This document shows, piece by piece, positions 52,085 to 60,500 of a stretch of 64,000 nucleotides of DNA. The notes beneath the pieces are model-generated. The model searched no databases. It had not been told where the DNA came from and saw nothing but the letters and a program-made list of their open reading frames with translations. The stretch is from contig NZ_LT629792.1 of assembly GCF_900106055.1 (NCBI RefSeq), positions 124,001-188,000 of the forward strand, read 5' to 3'. The stretch's first letter is position 1; every line of letters begins with the position of its first letter. Source of the stretch: Schaalia radingae (GTDB lineage: Bacteria; Actinomycetota; Actinomycetes; Actinomycetales; Actinomycetaceae). The position numbers and the translations under genes are program-made.

Positions 52085-54481
52085 TCACCGCTCAACCCTC
52101 CGATACACACGCTGCCGACCATAAAGCGGAATTCTCAGACGGTCTTTCGCGCTACCGCGCTCCCAGCCTTCAATGCGACTCATGATGCTCGCAATCCGGT
52201 ACGATTCACCTGTCGTAAAATCAGCAGCCTTCCGCTCTAGGCACTCGCACCAAATTTCAATATTGGACACCACGGTCCTACGCTGACCGTGCTGCTCAGC
52301 GCTCTTGAGGCTCAGATAGGAGCGCCGCTCGAAAAGGTCTCTCTCATCCCAGTCGGCGGGTAGCGGGGTCTCCAAGTACGCGCGAACCATGCCCTCACGG
52401 TCATCGGTTTCCATGGACCCTGCTTGTGCTTTACCGGCGAGCCGAGCAGCCTCACCAGTCAGATACAGTTTTTCGCCTTGGGCACAGTAGTAGGCTGCTT
52501 CAGCCCACACCTGCCCTATTTCACTGCCTGTGAGGTCCCACGGCTTGCGCGTGGTTTCACCAGTGACCATGACGGGCCAGAAGCGCCTGTTCCCCGTCAC
52601 GTCTCTCAGGAACCCGTCTTCGTTGTTTGTGGTGCCTACGATGATGCACTCACGCGCATGCGTCTCAACGTTCCTGCCGTACGCGGGCCGGTATTTATCG
52701 TGCGTACGCGTGATGAAGCTTTTGACGGTTTCGGCGTCCATTTTCCGCATGCCCGCAAGCTCACCGAGTTCTAATATCCACGCGTCGCGGGTTTTCTCTG
52801 CACCGGTTTTGTCTCTCATGTCGCTGATGGTGAGACTGTCTGAGAAGAATTTTCCGCCGAGCCGGTTGAAAATATAGGATTTTCCGATGCCTTGCGGCCC
52901 GTTGAGGATGAGGACGTTGTCGAATTTTGTTCCGGGGTGTAGGACGCGGGCGACTGCTGCGACGAGGGTTTTCCGCGTGGCCTCACGCACGTACACCGTG
53001 TCCTCGGCACCTAAGTATTTGATGAGGAGAGTGTCTAGCCGCGGCGTGTGGTCCCATTCGGGTAGGCCGGTGAGGTAGTCGCGTACTGGGTGGTAGGCGC
53101 GACTGGTGGCGACGGCTATGAGCGCGTCGTGTAGTTTGGATTGGGAGTAGATGCCGTAGCGTTTTTGCACCCATACGCGCAGGTGGGCTTCGTCTGTGTC
53201 GCTCCACGTGCCTGTCATGGGTTTCCATGGCAGGATTTTGGGGTTGCTGATGATGATGCTTTCGCTCATTTGGTTGTAGGCGAGGCCTTGTAGGCGCGGG
53301 TCGTTTTCGAGTATGAGCGTGTAGTTACTGACGGTGTCTTTGGGGGCCCCGTTTTTGGTGAGTTCGAGCTGCTTGACCCACCCACGATCACTATCGGTGG
53401 TGGTTGTGGTGTTCCCGCCGTGGGTGTCGGGTTCTAGGTCCGTGAATTCACGCTCAGCCACCACAGCCCGATCCTCATCCAGCTGTTCCTGGACTTTCTC
53501 GTCACTGGTGGCGAGGAGGCACATTTTTTCGTGTGAGGGCAGTTCACTGACCGGCGTGCTGGGGTCCGTCTCATTGTCTAGGTGACCGTAGAGGTGGATG
53601 CGGACGAGGTCGAACGCGTTCAATGCGCGCCCTGCGGCGGGGTCTGTCGCGTGGTGTGAGTACGCGCGCTTGTGCTCGTAGACGATGAGCCCGCCAGTGG
53701 TTTCACCTTGCGTGTACGTGTACCTGTCGCTCATGCCTGTGGGCTCGTACACGGTGGGGAGGAATTTTTCGATGGCTTGCTCCATGGTGTATGCGCGGCA
53801 AAAAGCGCCTACGACACCGGTTTTCAGCGTGGGGTCTTCCATTTCACTGAGCACTGCGCGGGGTTGTGGCTCACTATCAGCACGGGGCCACTGGCGCATG
53901 TCCTGCCAGTCCTCATACTGGCCGAGCACCGTGTCGGGGTTGAGGAGTGGCCCGTCTTGTGTCTCGTACACGTAGTCACCGTCAGAGGGGCAGGATGGCC
54001 AGTACATGAGCCGTGGGGCTTGATACGTGGTCGAGTCGAATTGGTGGATGCCGAGCGTGTTGGCGATCATGCGGCCTACGGCGGGGTACTCGTCCTCGCT
54101 CACGTCACGCGACAAGGGGACGATTAGCCGGAGGCGTGGGCGCTCAGCGGTGTGTGAGTGCGTGGAGTACAAGACGGCCCGATTGTTGTACAGGATCGTG
54201 AACATGCTCCAAAAATCGGGTTCGGGCTGGTCCACGTCGAGGGTGAGCATGCTCCGCGATAATACGGACCCGTTCCTGCGGACCCCGTCTTTGAGGTGCC
54301 CGGCGACGAACCCGCCGACGTCTTTCACACTGCTTTGCTGGTCACGGCTCATTTCCTGGTATTCACGTGTGGTCTCACTGGTGCGCTTCGGCACGGCTAG
54401 CCGGCTTGTGAACTCATCCCACGTGGTTTCAGTGTTGGTCCAGCGTGTGGCGCGTCTGGTTGTGGCGCTACTGATTTTCAC
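52085..54481 (-). CDS. VapE-type primase/helicase
   Basis: A 798-residue replication protein. The N-terminal about 190 residues (LSRSMLTLDVDQPEPDFWSM, RPRLRLIVPLSRDVSEDEYP) look like a degenerate primase-polymerase domain. The C-terminal half is the virulence-associated-E ATPase: Walker A GPQGIGKS (528-535), Walker B WILELGE (568-574), sensor GTTNNEDGF (616-624) and the conserved TGNRRFWPV. It would act as the phage replicative helicase/primase. The GTG start lies behind GGGAGGA. Confidence 0.9.
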   Translation of the reverse strand: MKISSATTRRATRWTNTETTWDEFTSRLAVPKRTSETTREYQEMSRDQQSSVKDVGGFVAGHLKDGVRRNGSVLSRSMLTLDVDQPEPDFWSMFTILYNNRAVLYSTHSHTAERPRLRLIVPLSRDVSEDEYPAVGRMIANTLGIHQFDSTTYQAPRLMYWPSCPSDGDYVYETQDGPLLNPDTVLGQYEDWQDMRQWPRADSEPQPRAVLSEMEDPTLKTGVVGAFCRAYTMEQAIEKFLPTVYEPTGMSDRYTYTQGETTGGLIVYEHKRAYSHHATDPAAGRALNAFDLVRIHLYGHLDNETDPSTPVSELPSHEKMCLLATSDEKVQEQLDEDRAVVAEREFTDLEPDTHGGNTTTTTDSDRGWVKQLELTKNGAPKDTVSNYTLILENDPRLQGLAYNQMSESIIISNPKILPWKPMTGTWSDTDEAHLRVWVQKRYGIYSQSKLHDALIAVATSRAYHPVRDYLTGLPEWDHTPRLDTLLIKYLGAEDTVYVREATRKTLVAAVARVLHPGTKFDNVLILNGPQGIGKSYIFNRLGGKFFSDSLTISDMRDKTGAEKTRDAWILELGELAGMRKMDAETVKSFITRTHDKYRPAYGRNVETHARECIIVGTTNNEDGFLRDVTGNRRFWPVMVTGETTRKPWDLTGSEIGQVWAEAAYYCAQGEKLYLTGEAARLAGKAQAGSMETDDREGMVRAYLETPLPADWDERDLFERRSYLSLKSAEQHGQRRTVVSNIEIWCECLERKAADFTTGESYRIASIMSRIEGWERGSAKDRLRIPLYGRQRVYRRVER

Positions 54482-54533
54482 CGGTCTCTCATCCTCCCCT
54501 TATTTATGTGTGGGCCTCGTTTAATAAAATTTT

Positions 54534-56516
54534 TTAGTCTTTTCTGTACGTGTGGCACGTGTAGCCTTCGGCTGCGAGTGGTAGCCCTCCCGCCCACTCG
54601 GGTGCGCGGCACATGATTTCCTGCACGTGCCTGATCTCAGAGGGAAACCCATTAGGAAACACGTCTCTGAGGGCGCTCATGCTCTCAACGACGACTTCGT
54701 CGTGCACGTGCATGACTACCGGGTATCCCGCATGGTTGAGGTTTCGTATGGCGTGGGCGAGAATGTCACGCGCGACCGCTTGAACAATGTTTTCGACGAG
54801 TTTAGGCCCGTAGGTGGTGACGCGCGCCCACCGGCGGTTCGGTGTGAGCCCCATGTGATTCACGCTCAGGTTGCCCCACCGGTTTTCGCTTACTTGCGCG
54901 TCCCTGTAGTACAGGGCGCGCCCGGATGGGAGCGTGATCGTGAGCGTACTGCCGTGCATGCTGACGTGTAGCCGGTACAGGTTGGATGGCTTCCGGGTGG
55001 TGACTGCTCGCATGGCTGCTTCGCCGATGTGCCACCACATGCGTACGATGCGGGGGTTGGCTGTCCGCCACGCGTCGACGATTGGTTTCAGCTCGCTTTC
55101 GGCAAGCCCCATGTGTAGGGCGCCCATGGCTTCTAGGGCGCCCACGGACCCGCCGTAGCCGCACGCGAGGGTAGCGATTTTCCCTTTCTGACGTAGTTCA
55201 CCGTTGACGCCGTGTTTTTCCACTGGCACGCCGAACATCCTGCTGGCGGTCTCACAGTAGAGGTCTTTGCCTTCGCGGAACGCTTGGAGGGTGTCTTCTT
55301 GGCCGGCGAGCCACGCGATCACACGCGCTTCAATGGCTGAGTAGTCGCAGACAATGAATTCGCTGTCCGCGCTGGGTATGAGTGCGGTTCGGATTAGCTG
55401 CGAAAGGGTGTCTGGCACCGACTCGTAGAGCATGCTGGCGAGCTCAGCATCACCCGTACTAATAACCCGACGCGCGGCGTCTAGATCACTCATGTGGTTG
55501 CGGGGGAGATTCTGTACTTGTATGAGCCTGCCTGCCCACCGGCCTGTGCGCCCGGCCCCGTAGAATTGGAGGAGCCCGTGCGCCCGCCCGTCAACCGTGC
55601 AGCCGAGCATGGTGTCATATTTTTTGGTGGACGAGCGGGATATTTCCTGCCGGAGCAGGAGCGCCTCGCGCACCATGCTGGGTAGGGTGGGGTCCGCGAG
55701 CGCCTCGCTCACCGTTTGCTTGCTGAGGCTGTTCATCTTGTAGCCTTGCCGGTTGACCCAGTCGAGGAGCTGGGGCACACTTTTTGGGTTTTCCACGTGG
55801 GTGAGCTCGCGCGCCTTTTGGAGGCATGTTTTTTCGTGGTCTGCTCCGATTTTTTGGGCTGCCCTGGCGAATCCTGTGTCGATGCCGACGCCGCGCGTGT
55901 TGATGTACTGGTCGATGTAGTAGTTTTCCCACTCTGCTTTGGGTATGGGCGTGTTTTTGAGGTGTTCGCGTATGGCGGTTTCGGCGTCCACGTCGCGTTT
56001 GCAGTAGGTTTTGAATTTTGCCCACCCAGCGGGGTCGCTGGAGGGTAGTGTGCGCTGACCGTTGCGGCCGGGTGTGCAGAATTTTCTGATGAGTGCGCGC
56101 CCTTCGGTGAGTTTTTGCTCAGACAGGTGGAGGGCTTCGCCGGCTTGCTTGAGGGAGCCGGGGAGGCCTGCGTAGAGGGCGTGCACCATGGTGCAGTGCC
56201 ATCCAACGGGGTCGAGAAAACCGCGGATCAGGCCCGTGTTTTGGAGGTGGTGGGAGAGGCAGACTCGTTCGAAACTCGCGTTAAACGCGTGCTTGGTAAC
56301 GTTTGGGTTGATGAGTGCGTCGACGATGACGCTGGGTAGGGTCTCACCACTGACGAGGTCAATGATCCGCGTCGCCTCATCATCCGTCTTGTAGGCGAAT
56401 AGGAGGATTTGGAAGCTTGGGTCGGCTGCGTACGCGTACACGCCGTTATCAATACTCGTGGCGGAAAATGTTTCGATGTCGATGGCGAGGTGTTTCAAGG
56501 CTGGTACCGTACCCAA
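54534..56516 (-). CDS. phage family A DNA polymerase with 3'-5' exonuclease
   Basis: A 660-residue replicative polymerase. The exonuclease domain (about 8-200) has IDIETFS (Asp/Glu), HAFNASFERV and YCKRDVDAE. Polymerase motifs are A: FIVCDYSAIEARVIAW; the O-helix region: ELRQKGKIATLACGYGG; and C: VMHVHDEVVVE (His605-Asp606). There is no 5' nuclease domain, as usual for this phage type. The start is uncertain: the frame opens at TTG 56516 without a clear ribosome binding site, and a TTG at 56498 is possible. Confidence 0.93.
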   Translation of the reverse strand: MGTVPALKHLAIDIETFSATSIDNGVYAYAADPSFQILLFAYKTDDEATRIIDLVSGETLPSVIVDALINPNVTKHAFNASFERVCLSHHLQNTGLIRGFLDPVGWHCTMVHALYAGLPGSLKQAGEALHLSEQKLTEGRALIRKFCTPGRNGQRTLPSSDPAGWAKFKTYCKRDVDAETAIREHLKNTPIPKAEWENYYIDQYINTRGVGIDTGFARAAQKIGADHEKTCLQKARELTHVENPKSVPQLLDWVNRQGYKMNSLSKQTVSEALADPTLPSMVREALLLRQEISRSSTKKYDTMLGCTVDGRAHGLLQFYGAGRTGRWAGRLIQVQNLPRNHMSDLDAARRVISTGDAELASMLYESVPDTLSQLIRTALIPSADSEFIVCDYSAIEARVIAWLAGQEDTLQAFREGKDLYCETASRMFGVPVEKHGVNGELRQKGKIATLACGYGGSVGALEAMGALHMGLAESELKPIVDAWRTANPRIVRMWWHIGEAAMRAVTTRKPSNLYRLHVSMHGSTLTITLPSGRALYYRDAQVSENRWGNLSVNHMGLTPNRRWARVTTYGPKLVENIVQAVARDILAHAIRNLNHAGYPVVMHVHDEVVVESMSALRDVFPNGFPSEIRHVQEIMCRAPEWAGGLPLAAEGYTCHTYRKD

Positions 56517-56575
56517 TCAAAAAAAAAGAAACAGAAACGGAAGAAGAGGATGAGGATGATGCGGGGCGGGGGCTT

Positions 56576-56608
56576 CCCACCAAGCAGGAATAAGCGCCAC
56601 TTGGCGGG
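56576..56608 (-). terminator. hairpin between DUF2815 and DNA polymerase genes
   Basis: CCCACCAAG (56576-56584) pairs with CTTGGCGGG (56600-56608), with one wobble pair, 22 bases after the DUF2815 stop. It has no T-tract directly after it, so it may act as an attenuator. A purine/poly-A tract follows (56517-56550). Confidence 0.45.
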
Positions 56609-56629
56609 AAACCAACGCGGGGAGGTTTT

Positions 56630-57175
56630 TTAGCCGAGCAGGTCGTCTAAACCATCCGCTGCCTCGTCATCGTCAAGCGCGGTGAATTCATCCTCAGCCC
56701 TAGTGCGCCCATCAAAAGACTCATCATCACGCACTTTCTGAATATTCCCCAGCCCCACGGCAATACCTTGGTTGCCAGAGCGGTTGTACGCGTAGAACTG
56801 CACGCTCACATTCGCCCAGCACCCCGAATAGACTTCGGTGGGGTCCATGATGCGCCGAGCGTGACGATCCACGATCCCCGGAGCCGTTGAGGATTTGGCG
56901 TTGAGGAAAAGCATTCCCGCGTACTCCGCGCCCTTGTTTTCAGCGTCCCCGTCACGCAGGGGGAGTTGGCGCGCTTCCCATTTGGGTCCGAATTTTTCTT
57001 TACCGAGTTCTGCTGCCTGCTTGATGGCTGCTTTGATCTCGTTGAGCGTGGTTTTGTCGCCTTTGGGGATGAGGAGGCTCGCCGAGTATTTTTCTGGGCT
57101 GCCGTTAAAAGAGCGTGGCTCAAAAACGTTCGCATACGAGAGGCGGCAGTTTCGGACGATCAGATTATTCGACAT
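56630..57175 (-). CDS. DUF2815 protein (phage ssDNA-binding-like)
   Basis: A 181-residue protein. It has the DUF2815 pattern LSYANVFEPRSFNGSPEKYS, LLIPKGDKTTLNEIKAAIKQ and VYSGCWANVSVQFYAYNRSG. It ends in an acidic tail rich in Asp/Glu, as in single-strand DNA-binding proteins. It lies between DUF2800 and the polymerase, the standard order in phages of Gram-positive bacteria. ATG 57175 is chosen (AAGGA upstream). Confidence 0.88.
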   Translation of the reverse strand: MSNNLIVRNCRLSYANVFEPRSFNGSPEKYSASLLIPKGDKTTLNEIKAAIKQAAELGKEKFGPKWEARQLPLRDGDAENKGAEYAGMLFLNAKSSTAPGIVDRHARRIMDPTEVYSGCWANVSVQFYAYNRSGNQGIAVGLGNIQKVRDDESFDGRTRAEDEFTALDDDEAADGLDDLLG

Positions 57176-57179
57176 TCTT

Positions 57180-58346
57180 TTAGTTTCCTTCCGGTGTTGT
57201 TGTGTTCTTGTCGAAAATTCGGGTGAACTCGCGCTCCGCACTCAGGGTGGCTTCGGGGCGCGGGTCCTCATCGGGCACTAGGTGTGGTTTCCCGCGAGAG
57301 CGTTCCACGAGCCCACCAAGTACCCTGCTGAACTCTTGCTTGCCCATGAGGCGTTCCATGCGCGTGATAGGGATGAGCTTCTTGTCGTACACGTCAGTAA
57401 AACCCGCGGCCTCGGCTACTTGAGCGACCTGTGTCTCGTCTGTGTACCGGCGCGTGGCACGCCCTTCGACGAGTTTCATCCTCTGCCACTTGTGGCCGGT
57501 GGTGGCCATGTTGAGCGCGTATTTTTCGACGCTGCTCGCCCACCGTGTCAGGTTGGGTAGTTGGCGTAGCACCTGCGTGACCTCACTATCAGTGAGTTCT
57601 GCGGGAGCCTTGAACTCAAGCTCAGCCAAGCGCATGTTTTCCTCAGCGCGTGCCCTGCATGTGGGTGCGAGCTTGCAGAATTGGCACCACTCGCCGGGGT
57701 GGAATTCGCCTTCGCCTTTAATAGCCTGTCGGGCGGCGGGTTTAACCGTGTTTTCCGCCCACGCGCCTAGCTGTGCGGGGGTGGTTTCCCACATGCTGAT
57801 GTGCGAGCGGCGCGGCTGGTAAATACTCAAACGCACCGTGCTGATGTCGTACAGGGTGTCGAGTAGGTTGAGCGCGCCCAGCGCGTACAAGGACAATTGG
57901 GGGTTGTGCTCGGCGTTGACGAGGACGCCGACACCGTATTTCAGGTCCACGATGTGCAGCGTGCCGCCGGTGATGATGAGGCAGTCGCAGGTGCCGTATC
58001 CGCCGGGGACAGTGTGGTCGAATTTGACGCGCTGTTCCACGAAAACGAGCGGCGCCGCACCATCTTCTTCTTGGTATTCGCGGAGTAGGCACTGCACGTA
58101 GTCCACGTACGCGCTTGTGTACGCGTCCATGCTTTCACTGTCATACTCGGACACCGGCGCACGCCCCGCGCTTTGGCCTAGTGCTTGGTGGAGCTTGTAT
58201 TCTGCGAGCGCGTGCGCAGCCGTGCCCTCGCGTGACACTTCCGTGTCGCGGTCGGGTTTATGGGCTTCGAGTAGAGCACTTGGCGTGCAGTGGAGCCACC
58301 TGTGCGCGCTACTGGCGCTGAGCGTGGCGTGTGTTTCAGGCGGCAT
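57180..58346 (-). CDS. DUF2800 / Cas4-like RecB-family nuclease
   Basis: A 388-residue nuclease. The N-terminal SSAHRWLHCTPSALLEAHK supplies one Cys and AAHALAEYKL the conserved His. The PD-(D/E)XK core is GGYGTCDCLIITGGTLHIVD with LKYGVG. The C-terminal WCQFCKLAPTCRAR supplies further Cys for a probable 4Fe-4S cluster, as in Cas4/AddB-type nucleases. It likely processes ends for phage recombination together with DUF2815. It overlaps its upstream neighbour by 11 bases. Confidence 0.9.
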   Translation of the reverse strand: MPPETHATLSASSAHRWLHCTPSALLEAHKPDRDTEVSREGTAAHALAEYKLHQALGQSAGRAPVSEYDSESMDAYTSAYVDYVQCLLREYQEEDGAAPLVFVEQRVKFDHTVPGGYGTCDCLIITGGTLHIVDLKYGVGVLVNAEHNPQLSLYALGALNLLDTLYDISTVRLSIYQPRRSHISMWETTPAQLGAWAENTVKPAARQAIKGEGEFHPGEWCQFCKLAPTCRARAEENMRLAELEFKAPAELTDSEVTQVLRQLPNLTRWASSVEKYALNMATTGHKWQRMKLVEGRATRRYTDETQVAQVAEAAGFTDVYDKKLIPITRMERLMGKQEFSRVLGGLVERSRGKPHLVPDEDPRPEATLSAEREFTRIFDKNTTTPEGN

Positions 58347-58728
58347 CTCGAGCGGCTTTCAGCGCCGTGGCGTACTGGTCCTCGGTGAGGTCGGAGAGTT
58401 TTTCGGCTCCGAGGCTCGTGAGGATTTTTCGTAGCCTGTTTTTGCCGTCTGGTGTGCTGGTGGCGAGCGTGGCGAGTGCTTGCCTGACTTCCTCCAAGCT
58501 CACGCTAGGCTCCGCTGGCTCAGCTGGCTCAGTGGGCGGGGCGGGTTCGGTGACTGGCATGGTTTCCTCAGTGACCTGTTCGGGCCACTCGTCCCCACCC
58601 GTCAAACTCGTGATCTTCCGCGCTCTGGCGAGCGCTTCGTCGAGATTACTGTCGAGGTCATGCAACCCACCGAGCATGAGCTGCAAACCGGCTTTAATGT
58701 CCTCAAGATTCTGGCTGATCGTTGTCAT
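58336..58728 (-). CDS. hypothetical phage early protein
   Basis: A 130-residue acidic protein. It has an N-terminal helical segment (NLEDIKAGLQLMLGGLHDLD), a Pro/Glu-rich linker (PAPPTEPAEPAEP) and a C-terminal helical domain (SLEEVRQALATLATSTPDGK, LGAEKLSDLTEDQYATALKA). The C-terminal domain recurs in phage replication modules, but I know of no assigned function. ATG 58728 overlaps the preceding stop by four bases. Confidence 0.75.
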   Translation of the reverse strand: MTTISQNLEDIKAGLQLMLGGLHDLDSNLDEALARARKITSLTGGDEWPEQVTEETMPVTEPAPPTEPAEPAEPSVSLEEVRQALATLATSTPDGKNRLRKILTSLGAEKLSDLTEDQYATALKAARDAA

Positions 58729-58883
58729 TTCGTGTGTTCCTGTCCTTGCGTGTGTTGTGTGAGTCTTGCGAGGCACTGTTCGATGTCGTGTAAGCGGTCT
58801 TGTAGGTCTCTGATGTCGTCGCCGATGTTGAGAATTGAGGCTTCAGCCGTGGATAGGCGCGCCTTGATGTCATCACCGATCAT
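58725..58883 (-). CDS. small helical phage protein
   Basis: A 52-residue, probably coiled-coil protein (MIGDDIKARLSTAEASILNI, then GDDIRDLQDRLHDIEQCLAR). It has ATGA overlaps with both the gene before and the gene after it, a GAGACAGG sequence upstream, and clean codon spacing, which together support expression. Function unknown. Confidence 0.65.
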   Translation of the reverse strand: MIGDDIKARLSTAEASILNIGDDIRDLQDRLHDIEQCLARLTQHTQGQEHTK

Positions 58884-59044
58884 TTGCCTGTCTCTTTTCC
58901 TGCTGTTTGGTGTTCCTGGTCTTTCTGCTTGTCACTGTTGCGGCGCATCATCCGTGGGTTTGGGGTTTCCCAGTCTTGTTCGCAGCTGACCCATGACGTG
59001 CGGTGCACGCACTCCGTGGCGATTCGTTGCTCTATGTACGGCAT
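58880..59044 (-). CDS. small hydrophilic phage protein
   Basis: A 54-residue protein (MPYIEQRIATECVHRTSWVS..., ending KDQEHQTAGKETGK). The start lies two bases after the previous gene's stop, and the end overlaps the next gene by four bases (ATGA). The two Cys, spaced 8 apart, and an acidic/basic tail are the only features. Function unknown. Confidence 0.6.
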   Translation of the reverse strand: MPYIEQRIATECVHRTSWVSCEQDWETPNPRMMRRNSDKQKDQEHQTAGKETGK

Positions 59045-59046
59045 GA

Positions 59047-59517
59047 CTATGCGACCTTTTCGACGATGCTCATGCGCCCTGTCCTGAGGCGGGCCGGTGT
59101 ATGGTGCACATGAAGCGCGGGGTCTTTGGGGCGGGTGGCGACCACGAAAAACGTCATCCGCCGTGGCGTGGCTGAGACTGGGAGGCAGAGGGGTGTTTCC
59201 CACGTGGGCCCAAGCTCTTGTTCGGCCTGTTCTATTGCGGGGCGGACGGTCATATTGAGCCGGCGCACCCTGCGTATCTCCTCTGACAGGTGTGGGATGG
59301 TTTCCACGCGTGCGGGGACTTGCACCGTAAATTCGCGTATCTCCTGCGGAACGGTTCTCCGCTGGGCTTTTTTGACCGTGAATCGTGCTTTTTCTGTGAC
59401 GCATGATTCGTGCGCGAGCAGCTCCACGCTTGGATTGGTGGGCTGGTCGACGAGAAAGTCGCATACGCAGCAGGCTGGGAGGTCAGCAAGCCACGGGTAT
59501 TTCCTTGAAGTGATCAT
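59047..59517 (-). CDS. hypothetical phage protein, Cys-containing N-terminus
   Basis: A 156-residue protein with a Cys cluster (ACCVCDF ... ESC, about 15-39) that could bind metal. It continues with basic and beta-rich sequence (RRTVPQEIREFTVQVPARVE). No family is recognised. It is in the early leftward operon between two other unassigned genes. Confidence 0.65.
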   Translation of the reverse strand: MITSRKYPWLADLPACCVCDFLVDQPTNPSVELLAHESCVTEKARFTVKKAQRRTVPQEIREFTVQVPARVETIPHLSEEIRRVRRLNMTVRPAIEQAEQELGPTWETPLCLPVSATPRRMTFFVVATRPKDPALHVHHTPARLRTGRMSIVEKVA

Positions 59518-59520
59518 TTT

Positions 59521-59823
59521 TTAGATGTTTCTTTCAGCTTCGATTTCAGGGTGATCGTGGAGAATCCTCAGGAGCATGCCGAGGATGTATTCGGATGAGG
59601 CGCGCCAGTCGAACCGATAGCCCTCAGCGAGGACAGCTGCCTTGGCGAAAATGATTGCGGCGTGCGCTGCCTGCATGGTGGTGGGGTGGATACTGTCGAG
59701 CCCACCCGTGTCAGACAGGGGCGCGTCGGTGCGGGGGTAGATTTCTGTCTCCGTGCCGTACTCATCGTGATCGACTGTGAGGATGTAGTCCCCGTAGTCG
59801 CAGGCCTCATAATGCTCAGGCAT
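59521..59823 (-). CDS. hypothetical phage protein, acidic
   Basis: A 100-residue acidic protein (EHYEACDYGDYILTVDHDEY) with a helical C-terminal half (MQAAHAAIIFAKAAVLAEGY, SEYILGMLLRILHDHPEIEA). ATG 59823 follows AAAAGGAC. The Asp/Glu-rich, DNA-mimic-like composition is notable, but no function can be assigned. Confidence 0.65.
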   Translation of the reverse strand: MPEHYEACDYGDYILTVDHDEYGTETEIYPRTDAPLSDTGGLDSIHPTTMQAAHAAIIFAKAAVLAEGYRFDWRASSEYILGMLLRILHDHPEIEAERNI

Positions 59824-59953
59824 GATGCTCAATGTCCTTTTCTTTTTCTTCTTGACTGTTTGCCATGTCCCATAGCCACGCTGCGACGGTGCGCATAGCA
59901 CTGGGGGTGAGTGGGAAGTTCATTGTGGAGGGGAGTGTGCCGTGCGCTGTCAT
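59816..59953 (-). CDS. small phage protein
   Basis: A 45-residue candidate starting MTAHGTLPSTMNFPLTPSAM and ending EEKEKDIEHHA. It overlaps the next gene's start by eight bases. The ribosome binding site is weak, so support is mainly spacing. Confidence 0.45.
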   Translation of the reverse strand: MTAHGTLPSTMNFPLTPSAMRTVAAWLWDMANSQEEKEKDIEHHA

Positions 59954-59981
59954 GGCGGGGCATTCCCGTATTCCGCGCTGC

Positions 59982-60281
59982 TCATTTCGCGCTCCTACGC
60001 GTAGCACTCTGGGAGGCGGGAGCGTAGTAGATCCACATGCGGTTCGCATTGTCGTTGTCGACGTTGAGTCTGCGTGAGCTCACTCTGAATCCGCGGACGT
60101 TTGCCGCGCGGGTGACCGCGCTCACGTCAGCTTTAGTCCAGGGCGCGCCACTGTCACTGATGACCTCGAACGTTTTCGGCGCGGCGCTCATGATCTGCTG
60201 GAGTTCTTCCTCACTGATGATCTGGTCGAAAAGGCCGGTGCGCGTACGCTTTGCGGGGACTTTACTTAGTCTGATACTCAT
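59982..60281 (-). CDS. hypothetical phage protein
   Basis: A 99-residue basic protein (VPAKRTRTGLFDQIISEEEL; SAVTRAANVRGFRVSSRRLN). An alpha/beta pattern and Arg-rich C-terminus suggest nucleic-acid contact, but no family is recognised. It follows the excisionase-like gene in the early operon. Confidence 0.65.
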   Translation of the reverse strand: MSIRLSKVPAKRTRTGLFDQIISEEELQQIMSAAPKTFEVISDSGAPWTKADVSAVTRAANVRGFRVSSRRLNVDNDNANRMWIYYAPASQSATRRSAK

Positions 60282-60299
60282 TTTTCTCGGGTTCCTTTT

Positions 60300-60500
60300 T
60301 TAGTAGCGTGGTGCGTTGTTTTCCATGGCGCGTAGTGATGACTCTGGGACGAGGATTCGCCGGCTGGTGAGCCTGATCGCGCCTTGTAGCCTGTCGGTGT
60401 CGATCCATTTGCGCACGGCGTTTGGCGTGGTCGAGTAGCGCTCGGCGACCTGCCGCACCGTGTACAAGGGCTCCAACGGCTTACGTTTACTGGTGCTCAT
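60300..60500 (-). CDS. excisionase-like helix-turn-helix protein
   Basis: A 66-residue protein consisting of one MerR-like winged helix-turn-helix (YTVRQVAERYSTTPNAVRKW followed by IDTDRLQGAIRL). It ends with SRRILVPESSLRAME, the standard C-terminal beta-wing of Xis/HTH_17 proteins. It probably helps the integrase in excision or regulates early genes. Its start overlaps the antirepressor stop by four bases. Confidence 0.82.
   Translation of the reverse strand: MSTSKRKPLEPLYTVRQVAERYSTTPNAVRKWIDTDRLQGAIRLTSRRILVPESSLRAMENNAPRY

Noticed and set aside
51774..52088. 104-codon leftward frame between the VapE-type helicase and VRR-NUC genes, starting at a GTG overlapping the helicase stop
   Set aside because: The GTGA overlap and a GGAGG upstream make it tempting. 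However, the region is AT-rich, the repeats fall in different frames, and the frame runs past the VRR-NUC start. Kept as a candidate regulatory/origin region.
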